Of a stretch of 64,000 nucleotides of DNA, positions 21,483 through 32,843 are shown piece by piece; within the stretch, counting starts at the first letter, position 1; every line of letters begins with the position of its first letter. The translations under genes were made by a program, and so were the position numbers. The notes beneath the pieces are model-generated. The model did no database searches, was not told the DNA's origin, and saw only the letters and a list, made by a program, of their open reading frames with translations. Source of the stretch: Anaeramoeba ignava (taxonomy: Eukaryota > Metamonada > Anaeramoebidae); NCBI GenBank assembly GCA_028826165.1, contig JAPDFW010000091.1:62001-126000 (forward strand), read 5' to 3'.

Positions 21483-23692
21483 ATGAGTGATTCTCCAAAA
21501 GAAAATCAAAATAAAAAAGAATCTATTGAAGAAACAATAAAAGAAATGAAAGAATACCCAAATAATGAAATTATTCAAGAAAAATTTATTTCAATTTTAA
21601 TTAATATTGCTCTTAATTCAGGTAAAAAAAATTATAAGAATAAAACACAATATTTATTTATTTCTTTCTTTCCATCAACATTTAAAAATCAATTCCAATT
21701 TATTTTCCCAATAAAATAAAAAATAGAAAACCAAATTGAAATTAGAAATTTAAAAGGGATTGAACCTATTATTAAAGCAATGAATAATTTTCCAAATAAT
21801 CAATTTATTCAAGAAAAAGGATGCAGAGCTTTAGGAAATATTGTTATTGATAAAGGTAAATAAATTTATTAAAATATTTTAATAAATTATTATTAATTAA
21901 TAATCAAAAAATAGAAAACCAAATTGAAATTAGAAATTTAAAAGGGATTAAACCTATTATTAATGCAATGAATAATTTTCCAAATAATCAATTTATTCAA
22001 GAAAAAGGATGCAGAGCTTTAGGAAATATTGTTAGCAATAAAGGTAAATAAATTTATTAAAATATTTTAATAAATTATTATTAATTAATAATCAAAAAAT
22101 AGAAAACCGAATTGAAATTAGAAATTTAAAAGGGATTGAACCTATTATTAATGCAATGAATAATTTTCCAAATAATCAATTTATTCAAGAAAAAGGATGC
22201 AGAGCTTTAGGAAATATTGTTATTGATAAAGGTAAATAAATTTATTAAAATATTTTAATAAATTATTATTAATTAATAATCAAAAAATAGAAAACCAAAT
22301 TGAAATTAGAAATTTAAAAGGAATTGAACCTATTATTAATGCAATTAATAATTTTCCAAATAATCAAAATATTCAATTAGGAGGATGTTGGGCTTTAGGG
22401 AATATTGCTGATGATAAAGGTAAATAAATTTATTAAAATATTTTAATAAATTATTATTAATTAATAATCAAAAAACAGAAAACCAAATTGAAATTAGAAA
22501 TTTAAAAGGAATTGAACCTATTATTAATGCAATGAATAATTTCCCAAATAATCAAGATATTCAATTAGGAGGATGTTGGGCTTTAGGGAATATTGCTGAT
22601 GATAACAAAGGTAAATAAAAATAAAAATATTTTAATAAAAATAAATATTTTCATCAATTTATTTTCCCAATAAAAACAAATCAAAAATAGAAAATAAAAT
22701 TGAAATTAGAAATTTAAAAGGAATTGAACCTATTATTAAAGCAATGAATAATTTTCCAAATAATCAAGGTATTCAAGAAAAAGGATGTGAGGCTTTATTG
22801 AATATTGTTATTGATAATGGTAAATATAAATTAAAATATTTTAATAAATTATTATTAATTAATAATCAAAAAATAGAAAATAAAATTGAAATTAGAAATT
22901 TAAAAGGAATTGAACCTATTATTAAAGTAATGAATAATTTCCCAAATAATCAAGATATCCAATTAAATGGATGTGAAGCTTTAGGGAATATTGCTTTTTA
23001 TAATAATGGTAAATAAAAATATAAATAAAAATATAAATATAAATATTTTCATCAATTTATTTCCAAAACAAAATCCAATAAAAAAATCAAAAATAGAAAA
23101 CAAAATTGAAATTAGAAATTTAAAAGGAATTGAACCTATTATTAATGCAATGAATAATTTCCCAAATAATCAAGATATACAATTAAATGGATGTTGGGCT
23201 TTAGGAAATATTGTTGGCAATAAAGGTAAATAAAAATATAAATAAAAATATAAAAATAAATATTTTCATCAATTTATTTTTCCAATAAAAACAAATCAAA
23301 AAATAGAAAACCAAATTGAAATTAGAATTTTAAAAGGAATTGAACCTATTATTAATGCAATGAATAATTTTCCAAATAATCAAGATATTCACAAATATGG
23401 ATGTGGAAACTTTAAGGAGTATTGCTTTTTATAATAATGGTAAATCAATTTCAAATCAAAATGTGGAATAAAAAAATGGAAAAATGATTATTTATTTATT
23501 AATTTAATTAAAATATTTTTTCTTTTCCAAATAAAAATTCAAAAAAAAAAAGTAAATCAAATTGAAATAAAGAGATTAAATGGAATTGAACTTATCAAAA
23601 AAGTAATGAATGATTTTCCAAATAATCAAGATATCCAAAAATATGGGAAATTGGTTCTAGAAGAATTTGAAAAAAATGAATTCTACTATTAA
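21483..23692 (+). CDS. Armadillo-repeat protein made of one-repeat exons
   Basis: Eleven exons: 21483-21621, 21727-21855, 21915-22043, 22103-22231, 22291-22419, 22479-22610, 22691-22819, 22877-23008, 23097-23225, 23307-23439, 23553-23692. Internal exons are 129 or 132 bases, begin and end in phase 1, and each encodes one ~43-residue unit (IEIRNLKGIEPII, AMNNFPNNQ, GCRALGNIV). This matches the short helical repeat of the armadillo/ARM family. Four consecutive introns (after exons 2-5) are 59 bases and nearly identical. All introns begin GTAAA and end CAG, TAG or AAG; the early ones put an in-frame TAA directly after the donor. Exon 10 has one extra G near 23403 that shifts frame; the last exon resumes the repeat and ends at a TAA. 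Role unknown; ARM stacks bind protein partners. Confidence 0.88.
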
Positions 23693-23959
23693 TTTTAATT
23701 TCATCTTCTTTTTCTTTTTCTTTCAAAATTAATTAATTAATGAATTAATAAAAAACAGAAAACAAATTTAAAGGACAAAATCAATGTTTTTTATTGAAAC
23801 TTTGTTGGAAATGAAAATTAAAATTAAAATTAAAATTAAAATTGGAAAAAAAAAGGAATTGAAGGAAAACGAGATTTTAATAAAAAAATTGTGTTTTTTT
23901 TTTTTAAAAAAAATGTTCGAAAAGAGTTTGATGTGAAAATTTGCCAAATATAATTTGAG
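23693..23959. other. Convergent spacer between the armadillo gene and CARMIL
   Basis: A/T-rich, with a remnant resembling another intron-exon edge (AAAACAGAAAACAAATTTAAA near 23752) and a short ATTAAA run at 23815-23842. The remnant could be a decayed armadillo exon; nothing else is visible. Confidence 0.4.
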
Positions 23960-26900
23960 TTAATTTTCTTTATCTTTATCTTTTTCTTTTTCTTTTTCAT
24001 CATCATTATCACTTTGTTTTTCTTTCTCATCATCTAAAAATAAAAATAAAAAATAAAAAATTAATTTAAAATTTTTAAATGAATTTTTAAATGAATTTTT
24101 ACTATCAGATTCAATTTGAGGAACAGGAGGTAAAGGAGGTAAAGGAGCACTTCGTATTGATTTTGAAGGATCAAGATTTGATAAAGAAGATTTTTGGATA
24201 TTTTCTTCTTCTTTCAAGTTGACATAATCAGGGATCATTTGGAAATCATTAAGAAGCTTAAGAGAGGATTTATGGATAAGACTTGAATCAGCACCTTCAA
24301 GCTCTTCATAATCAGGGGAAATTTGAGGGGTTTGAACTGAATGGAAGTTGCGATTTGCATAGAAATTAGCCTTTTCTTTAAGCTCTTTGATTTTCTTCTT
24401 AGTTGATTTGGCCTCTTTTTTAGACATTGAAGAAAGCATTTGTTCAATATCTGATTTAGGCCATTGAAAACGGAACAATTTTGTGTTGTTTTTCAAGCTC
24501 CAAACAAACTCCTGCAAATTTGAAAAAGTGGAGCAATTGTTGTCGAAGAAAACGAGCTGGAGATTGCAGGCATCCTGGGACAGCATGTTGGTAAGCTCTT
24601 TGAGCGCATCGAGACCGCAACGGTTTCCTGAGATATCGAGCGCAAGAAGGTTCGTGTTTTTCTGCAGTTTTGCAAGAAGATCCTGGATGTTTTTTGCGAG
24701 ATGAAATTTGTCGTTTCCTCGCATACGGAAATACCGAAGGTTTTTCATCTCCGAGAGCTGGGAAAGCGGCTCGGAAATTTTCGCGACGTCTTTTCCCTTT
24801 GCGATGTTTCTTGACAGGGAGAGTCGCTCTATTGATTTGTTGCTTAAGAACCCGTCCAGTCCGCACAGTGCGATTAATCCGTCGGTTCTAATTTTACAGT
24901 CATCGAGAATAAGCTCCTGAAGGGCTGCGGAGTCTCTGTTTTTCATAAGAACCCGAGTGATTGATTTTGCGCCCGGAATCCCTAAATCGTTGTTTGTTAA
25001 ATTGAGCGTGAATTGCAACAACTTTTCGTTGCCCAAAACCGCGTCCACTATGTCTCCTGCCATTTCCCCGATGATTTTTGTGCGCGCGAGATCGAGCAAA
25101 CGCAGTGTCTTGCTTGTTTGAATCATCTTCACTACGCAATCATCTTTTTTCTTTGCAAGAACATCATTATCAGCAAGATTCAAATACTTCAACTTTGATT
25201 CCGACAGAAATTCCGTTATTGTTTCCGTTACAACCTTCATTTCCAATCCAGTGTTTGCCAGATTGAGAAATTCGATCGGATTGTTTTCTTTTGTTGATTC
25301 GATCCACTTTTTAAACGCTTGTGATCCTTGTTTGGAAAACACATTGTTCGACAAATTTAGATAAATCAATTTCCCCTTTCCGCCGCTTTTGGCGAGTGCG
25401 TTGAACAGGCTTGAGATCCCTTTCGGTCCCAGTTGGCAGAACGACAGATCAAGGTGTGTTAGTTTACTGCTCATTTCTTCTATTCCTTTGGAAAGACTTG
25501 ACATCATCACTTTGTCGGGAATTTTGTTGACTGACAAATCCATATATTCCACAGCTATATTCTTGTTCTTTTGCAGTGCGTTTCCGAGTTCATCGAATCC
25601 TTCTGCTGTTTCCAGTCCGCTTATTGTTACTTTCCTTATTGTTGTGTTTTCTGTGAATGTCTCGCTGAAAATCTTCAGAAAATCTGGTCGATCCGAGTTA
25701 AAAATTGTGAATTGTGTGAAGTGGTAATCATTGCGTAATGCGTCTCGAATTGCGTTGATTTGATTGTCGTCTGCTTTGATCTTGTCTAATGCCTTGAAGT
25801 TTGTTAAGTCGAAGTTGTATTTTTTTGATAAATCTTCGCTTAGAAATAATTCTTTTTCAACGTAATCAATGAATTCTTGATTTTTGTTTGTTAAGTGGTA
25901 TCTGCAATAAGCTTCGTATCTGTTTACAAATGCGTCGCTTGAAGTCATTGCTTTTTTAATTTAATTAACAAAATTTTATAAAAGAATTTTATAAATGAAT
26001 TTTATAAATGAATTTTAATTTTAATTTTATAAATGAATTTTATAAATGAATTTTATAAATGAATTTTAATTTTAATTTTAATTTTAATTTTAATTTTATA
26101 AATGAATTTTAATTTTGATTTTATAAATAAATTTTAATTTTGATTTTTAATTTTAATTTTAATTTTAATTTTAATTTTAATTTTAATTTTAATTATAATT
26201 TTAATTTTAATTTTAATTTTAATTTTAATTTTAATTATAATTTTAATTTTAATTTTAATTTTAATTTTAATTTTAATTTTAATTTTAATTTTAATTTTAA
26301 TTTTATAAATGAATTTTAATTTTAATTTTATAAATGAATTTTAATTTTAATATTAATTTTAATTTGAATTTTAATTTTAATTTTAATTATAATTTTAATT
26401 TTAATTTTAATTTTAATTTTAATTTTAATTTTAATTTTAATTTTAATTTTAATTTTAATTTTAATTTTAATTTTAATTTTAATTTTAATTTTAATTTTAA
26501 TTTTAATTTTAATTTTATAAATGAATTTTAATTTTAATTTTAATTTTTAATTTTTAATTTTAATTTTAATTTTATAAATGAATTTTAATTTGAATTTGAA
26601 TTTTTAAATATATTTTTGATTACCTGGCACTTGGAATGGAACAATTCTAAATAAAAATATAATTAAAAATAAAAATAAATTTAAAATGATTAATAAATTA
26701 AATTATTATTGATCTTCTTAAATTTTTCTTTTTGATTCCAAATTAATGTGCAATTTACCTTCCTTCAGGTTGACAAATAAATTTTGCTTTTTTTTCTTCA
26801 GGAAAACCTTGAACAATTTTCATATATTTTGACTCTATCAAACGATAAATATTATCAGCTTCAACTGATTCTAATTCAACTTCAAAAGAATCAAAAGTAA

Positions 26901-27267
26901 TTTTTAACTAAAAGAAAAAGAAAAAAGAAAAAGAAACAAATTTTTTAATTTTAATTTTAATTTTAATTTTATATTTAATTTTAATTTTTTGATTTTTTGA
27001 TCAAATTAAAACCTTTTTTTCTCCAGAACTTTCAACTTTTTTAATATTATATAAATGAGCCGTTTGTAAAATTTTCTTTTTAATTCCATTCTTTGTTCCA
27101 GGAATTACAATAAAATGAAAATTAGAAACAACAAATAATCTATCTTCTTTCTTTTTCTTTGTTTTTTGTATTTGAAACCAACATAAAGTCATAATCACTC
27201 CATAATTTTCAACTAATGCTTGTGCTGTTGTTCTATCTTGTTCTGTAACTTCTCGAAAATCTCCCAT
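23960..27267 (-). CDS. CARMIL (capping-protein regulator, PH-LRR protein)
   Basis: CARMILs bind and inhibit actin capping protein at the leading edge. Exons 27267-27013, 26907-26759, 26646-26624 and 25950-23960 join in phase for 2418 bases, 805 residues. The first three exons give the CARMIL-type PH fold (DRLFVVSNFHFIVIPG, ITFDSFEVELESV, IVPFQVP). The last carries a linker (FVNRYEAYCRYHLTNK) and about a dozen leucine-rich repeats at residues ~230-640 (LTHLDLSFCQLGPKG, YLNLSNNVFSKQG, LLALDISGN), then a Lys-rich helix, then a proline-rich tail (APLPPLPPVPQ) and an acidic Lys/Glu/Asp end. I see no convincing capping-protein interaction motif. The tail contains a potential 69-base intron (24034-24102) that is open in frame. 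The LRR core is unusually G+C-rich. Confidence 0.9.
25951..26623. repeat. Intron-filling repeat in CARMIL (TTTTAA hexamer and TTTTATAAATGAA)
   Basis: Long pure runs of AATTTT (for example 26393-26515) mixed with TTTTATAAATGAA. They occupy the intron between the PH-domain exons and the LRR exon. The Asn-Phe string readable on the plus strand is repeat translation only. Confidence 0.95.
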
Positions 27268-27400
27268 TTTTTATTATTATTTGTTTTTTAATTAAATTTT
27301 TCTTTTTCTTTTTGAAAAATTTTTTTTTTTTTTGATTTTTGTTTTTTAAATTTTTATTTTTAATTTAAAAATAAAATAATTTTTTTTTTGCTTTTTTTTT
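27268..27400 (-). promoter_or_regulatory. Presumed CARMIL promoter region
   Basis: T- and A-homopolymer runs with TTTTTCTTTTTCTTTTTGAA on the plus strand, the reverse of the T/C motif seen at other starts. Function assigned by position only. Confidence 0.3.
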
Positions 27401-29560
27401 TTTAATTAAAAATAAAACAATAAAAAATTAATAAAAATTAAAAATAAATAATAAATTAATCTTATTTTAAATATTTATTTAAGATTATTTTATTTAAATA
27501 AATTAAAATTAATCAAAAATAAAAATAAAAAATTAATTAATAAAAAGTGGAATTAATTTTATTTCCAAATTTATTTACAAAATAAAATAAATAAAAATTA
27601 AAAATAAATAATAAATTAATCTTATTTTAAATATTTATTTAAGATTATTTTATTTAAATAAATTAAAATTAATTAAAAATATAAATAAAAAATTAATTAA
27701 TAAAAAGTGGAATTAATTTTATTTCTAAATTTATTTCCAAAATAAAATTAATTAAAATTAAAAATAAATAATAAATTAATCTTATTTTAAATATTTATTT
27801 AAGATTATTTTATCTAAATAAATTAAAATTAATCTAAAATATAAATAAAAAATTAATTAATAAAAAGTGGAATTAATTTTATTTCCAAATTTATTTACAA
27901 TAAAAATAAATAAAAATTAAAAATAAATAATAAATTAATCTTATTTTAAATATTTATTTAAGATTATTTTATTTAAATTAATTAAAATTAATTAAAAATA
28001 AAAATAAAAAATTAATTAATAAAAAGTGGAATTAATTTTATTTCCAAATTTATTTACAAAATAAAATAAATAAAAATTAATAATAAATAATAAATTAATC
28101 TTATTTTAAATATTTATTTAAGATTATTTTATTTAAAATAAATTAAAATTAATAATAAATAAAAATAAAAATTAATTAATAAAAAGTGGAATTAATTTTA
28201 TTTCTAAATTTATTTACAATAAAAATTAATTAAAATTAAAAATAAATAATAAATTAATCTTATTTTAAAAATTTATTTAAAATTATTTTATCTAAATAAA
28301 TTAAAATTAATCTAAAATATAAATAAAAATTAATTAATAAAAAGTGGAATTAATTTTATTTCTAAATTTATTTCCAAAATAAAATAAATAAAAATTAATA
28401 ATAAATAATAAATTAATCTTATTTTAAATATTTATTTAAAATTATTTTATCTAAATAAATTAAAATTAATTAAAAATAAAAATAAAAATTAATTAATAAA
28501 AAGTGGAATTAATTTTATTTCCAAATTTATTTCCAAAATAAAATCAATAAAAATTAAAAAATAAATAATAAATTAATCTTATTTTAAATATTTATTTAAG
28601 ATTATTTTATTTAAATTAATTAAAATTAATTAAAAATATAAATAAAAATTAATTAATAAAAAGTGGAATTAATTTTATTTCCAAATTTATTTACAAAATA
28701 AAATAAATAAAAATTAAAAATAAATAATAAATTAATCTTATTTTAAATATTTATTTAAGATTATTTTATTTAAATAAATTAAAATTAATTAAAAATATAA
28801 TTAAAAATTAATTAATAAAAAGTGGAATTAATTTTATTTCCAAATTTATTTACAATAAAAATAAATTAAAATTAAAAATAAATAATAAATTAATCTTATT
28901 TTTAAATATTTAAGATTATTTTATTTAAATAAATTAAAATTAATTAAAAATATAAATAAAAATTAATTAATAAAAGTGGAATTAATTTTATTTCTAAATT
29001 TATTTCCAAAATAAAATAAATTAAAATTAAAAATAAATAATAAATTAATCTCATTTTAAATATTTATTTAAGATTATTTTATCTAAATAAATTAAAATTA
29101 ATCTAAAATATAAATAAAAATTAATTAATAAAAAGTGGAATTAATTTTATTTCCAAATTTATTTCCAAAAATAAAATAAATAAAAATTAAAAATAAATAA
29201 TAAATTAATCTTATTTTAAATATTTATTTAAAATTATTTTATTTAAATAAATTAAAATTAATCTAAAATATAAATAAAAAATTAATTAATAAAAAGTGGA
29301 ATTAATTTTATTTCCAAATTTATTTACAAAATAAAATAAATAAAAATTAAAAATAAATAATAAATTAATCTCATTTTAAATATTTATTTAAGATTATTTT
29401 ATTTAAATAAATTAAAATTAATTAAAAATATAAATAAAAAATTAATTAATAAAAAGTGGAATTAATTTTATTTCTAAATTTATTTCCAAAATAAAATTAA
29501 TAAAAATTAAAAATAAATAATAAATTAATCTTATTTTAAATATTTATTTAAGATTTAAAA
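27400..29560. repeat. Satellite array, unit about 160 bp, ~13 copies
   Basis: The marker AAAAAGTGGAATTAATTTTA recurs at about 27543, 27703, 27863, 28022 and on to 29453, 159-160 bases apart. Each unit also contains an imperfect inverted repeat, TAATCTTATTTTAAA...TTTAAGATTA. Copies differ at a few positions (TTATTTCCAAA versus TTATTTCTAAA), and those variants alternate along the array. Confidence 0.95.
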
Positions 29561-29576
29561 CTTTATTTAAATAAAC

Positions 29577-31437
29577 TTAAAACTTAAATTCATTCAAAAT
29601 TTTCTCATCTTCTTTTGTATCACTAGATTTAATTTCAAATTCTTTCAACTTCTCAATAATAACCTTAATCTTTTCATCAACAAATTCAGATATTAACCCT
29701 CTCTCTTTTAATACAGAATATTCAAATTCATCAACAACCTTCTTCGATCCATCATTTAAAACAATCATATCAATTTCAAGATCACAATAAGAAATATAAG
29801 AAAAACCAACAAAAATTGGAAGTGAAATATTGCAATATCCACATTTAAAATTCCCTGATTTATCACAATATCTATGAATAGAAACCCAAGATCCATAGCA
29901 AAAACTATAAATATCAAAATCTCCTTTTTCAATCCCTATTCAAATAATTATAAATATTTTTTTATATTTTGATTTTGATTTTGATTTCGAATTTATACTG
30001 TATTTCTCAGTTTGATAATCTTCAAATCCATCATAATATTGAATATTTTCCTGAACTTCCCATCTCCCTTCGAATAACATAAAACCGATTTTCATGATTC
30101 TTTTTAATTAAGGTTCCTCTTTTCAATTCAATAGCAAAATTTGTCCCGATTTTATAGTGATAAATTTGACAATCATCTCTTCCAAAAACTACATTCTCAA
30201 AATAATAATCCAAAAGCAAATCAGACATTTTTTCCTTTTCCTTTTCTGAAAGCTTATCTTTTGTTGAGATGAAATCAAGAAAATCAAGTTGAGGAGAAAA
30301 TTCAATAGGTCGAATTAAGTGATGATTTGGTGATGTTGGAAGCACTTTTCTTCTTTGTTCATCCAATATTCGTTTGCATTCTGTTGATAAATACATATTC
30401 ATAGAATGAAATCCTTGCGAAAGTAGCACATGTCCATAAAGCTTATTCTTATCATTTTGGATTTGATTATCATTTTCGAAATAACACGTGGTAATTCCAC
30501 TTTTATTTGCATTTTCCAAATAAAGAAAAAAAACACGAAGAAGCTCTGTTGATATGCCTATTTCCTGCAAGATCTCTGTTGAATTAGCTTCTGGATTAAG
30601 AACATAAAGCAGAGTTTTTGGTGGAATTTGGATTTGCTGGCTTTGCAAAAGAGGAAGCAAAAAATTGTCAATCCAATCTTTTTCCACTTCTTGTTTTTGG
30701 TTGACTAATATATTCACTCTGTTTTGAAGAGGAGTCTTTTCATCCATTTCTGGGCAATAAACCAAATAGCAACTCCATGTTTGATATCCATAATTAAATA
30801 AAGTGTTTTGATCCATCTTGCATTCAATTTGATCGCTTAATTTGTTTCTTTTTGACACAATTTGGAACAAGTAATATTTCCCAATTTCAACATCTTCTCT
30901 GCTTGTGGCCCAATTTCCAAATGTAAAAGAACCCAAATTCACAGTATAAGTTTTAACTTGTGCTTTTTCATCTTTTTTCTTTTTGACAATTTGAACACTT
31001 TCAACTTTGCCAAGCAAAATTGTTCCTTTATTCAATTCAATTGCACCCGAAATTGAAGGTATTGATTTTCTCAAGCTTACAAACAAATTCTGAAGATGGG
31101 TCTGTGTTCCTTGCGCTGTAAATCCCAATGAGGCAGAATTTTCTGAAATATCTTGAATTGTTAAATTGGGTTGATTCATTGGTTTTCGAATTGTTGGAAA
31201 TCGATTTCTTTGTTCTGACGATAAAAACATTTGTTGGTAATCTTGATTTAAAATTTGGATCAAAGCTGTTGAATATCTTCCTTTAGGAAAAAGAGAAACT
31301 GTCTTTTTTTAAATAAGAGAAAAAAAATCAAAATGATAAAAAAATTTTTCATTTATTATTCTCATTTATTTCGATTATTTTTTTACTGTTGGATCGTTTA
31401 TAGTTTGGATTAAATTCTCAAAAGAAAAAAATTGCAT
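29577..31437 (-). CDS. FAU-1 / RNase E/G-like RNA-binding protein with DUF402 domain
   Basis: FAU-1 proteins of archaea are AU-rich RNA-binding proteins or ribonucleases related to RNase E/G. Exons 31437-31387, 31302-29999 and 29935-29577 fit GT-AG and give 570 residues if one extra base near 30072 is ignored (archaeal FAU-1 is about 470). The N-terminal region reads KGRYSTALIQIL and RNRFPTIRK, like the family's RGIYxTALTKLL and ERF. A central S1-like stretch (GAIELNKGTILLGKVESV, VNLGSFTFGNW, EIGKYYLFQIV) follows. The C-terminus has the linker YYDGFED and a DUF402 domain: GSWVSIHRYCDKSG, YCNISLP, CDLEIDMIVLNDGSKKVVDE. The frame shifts after FYVI; the other frame continues EGRWEVQENIQYYDGFED. 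It may be a sequence error or a broken gene. Confidence 0.75.
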
Positions 31438-31573
31438 GATTTAAATTAATTTTTTAAAAAGGAAAAAATGAAAAAAATTTTTTTGAAAAATTTTTTATTT
31501 TCATAAATTCAAAATTCAAAATTCTTAATTTAATTTAATTTAAATTTAATTTAATTTAATTTAAAAATTCTTT
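31438..31573. other. Short spacer upstream of the FAU-1-like gene
   Basis: A/T runs including TTTAATTTAATTTAATTTAA at 31530-31562. Holds the promoter of the minus-strand FAU-1-like gene and the 3' UTR of the next minus-strand gene. Read on the minus strand, TTTTTTTCATTTTTTCC lies near 31460-31476. Confidence 0.4.
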
Positions 31574-32843
31574 CTAAAATTGTTCTGTTTGTGTTTCTTT
31601 ATCAATTTTCTGAATCAAACTAATTTTTTCTTGACTTTTTCTTCTATTTCTAGCAGATAATTCTAATTGTGTCCATCTTTGTTGATAAATTTCAACCATA
31701 TTTTCCAATTTTTTTCTTTCTTCTCTTTCAAATTGTAATTGTTTTAAAATTTCTTCTTTTGAAATTGTATCTTTTTCAAATTCTTTTTTTGCAATTTGAC
31801 TTGCCATTAAAAAACTTTTTTGGAAACTTTTAGCACTTTTTGATAATTGATTTCTAAAGAGTTGAATTTTTTTTTTCATTGAAATATTTTCTTCTTCAAC
31901 TTTTGCGAGTTTTTTGTTTTGAAGTTTTAAATGAAGGATTTGATTTTCCAAATTTTGGATCAAATCATTTTGATTTTGATTTTGATTTTGATTTTGATTT
32001 TGATTTTGATTTTGATTTTGATTTTCATTTTGATTTTGATTTTGATTTTGATTTTTGATTTTGATTTTCATTCTTCTTTTCTTCTTTTCCTATTTTAGGA
32101 AGTATTGTCACAAGTTTGTTCATTGTTTCTTTAAAAAGTGCCCAAACTGCATTCATTTCTTGATTTGATTCTTCTTTATTTTCATCACTAAAAGATTCAA
32201 GTTCAATTTCTTCAAAAATTTCACTTGAATTAGTTGGGATTGTTTGAATATTATCTTCAAATTGAACTTCTTTAGTTTTTGAGTTTCGGTTCATTTTTGG
32301 GTTTTGATTATCACCAACATGAATTGTATCTTTAAGTAAAGTATTACTCTTTGAAATTTTGATTTGATGATTAAGATCTTTTTCTTTATCAATATAAGAA
32401 TTTTTTACATTCCAAATTTTTTGTTCTTCTAAAAAATTGATAAAAAATTTATAAAAAATTTATAAAATTTAAGATTCTTTTTTAAATATTTGATTTGGAA
32501 AATTTTATTTGTGTTTTTTTTTTTTACTTGAATTTTCTTCTGATTTTTTTGATTTATTTTTTGATTTATTTTTTGATTTATTTTTGGATTCAATTTTATT
32601 ATCAGAAGTTGATTGAAGTATTTTTTGTAATTCTTGAGCTCGAGAATAATGAATATTATAAAGAATTTCAAGTGGTTGTGTATCTTTTACATTTTGCATA
32701 ACTTTTTGATAAGATTCACAAGCATTTTGATGATTTTTAAAAGCTTGAACAAGATCTCCAGATTGTTCAGCTTTTTCTGCAAGTTCTGAATAAAAATCTG
32801 CTTCTACAAGCATACTATGATTAAGAATAAAAGATTGTGTCAT
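31574..32843 (-). CDS. MIT-like / coiled-coil protein, possibly NRBF2/Atg38-like
   Basis: Exons 32843-32528 and 32428-31574, with a 99-base GT-AG intron, give 389 residues when one extra A in a CAAAAT repeat near 32052 is discounted. Residues ~1-75 form helices of MIT type (SFILNHSMLVEADFYSELAE, DLVQAFKNHQNACESYQKVM). A Lys/Ser-rich linker, an acidic segment, a Gln/Asn repeat and a C-terminal coiled coil follow (NLENQILHLKLQNKKLAKVE to QQRWTQLEL). N-terminal MIT plus C-terminal coiled coil is the layout of NRBF2/Atg38, a subunit of the VPS34 complex. VPS15 is also in this window but not adjacent. Similarity is by layout only, so the name is tentative. Confidence 0.6.

Noticed and set aside
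24456-24920. Several overlapping open frames on both strands in the CARMIL LRR region (similar in VPS15 at 10.9-13.7 kb and the GT-C-like gene at 7.1-8.8 kb)
   Set aside because: They are shadows of the G+C-rich core of real exons; the CARMIL, VPS15 and membrane-protein frames have clear domain content and the others have none.
26334-26531. Long Asn-Phe open frame in TTTTAA repeats (also at 44934-45131, 45527-45889, 61035-61247)
   Set aside because: Pure translation of hexamer repeats inside introns identified by splice-consistent gene models; no homology or start context.
27400-29560. CRISPR-like regular array
   Set aside because: The ~160-base units are repeated throughout with no unique spacers, and the genome is eukaryotic; it is a satellite.
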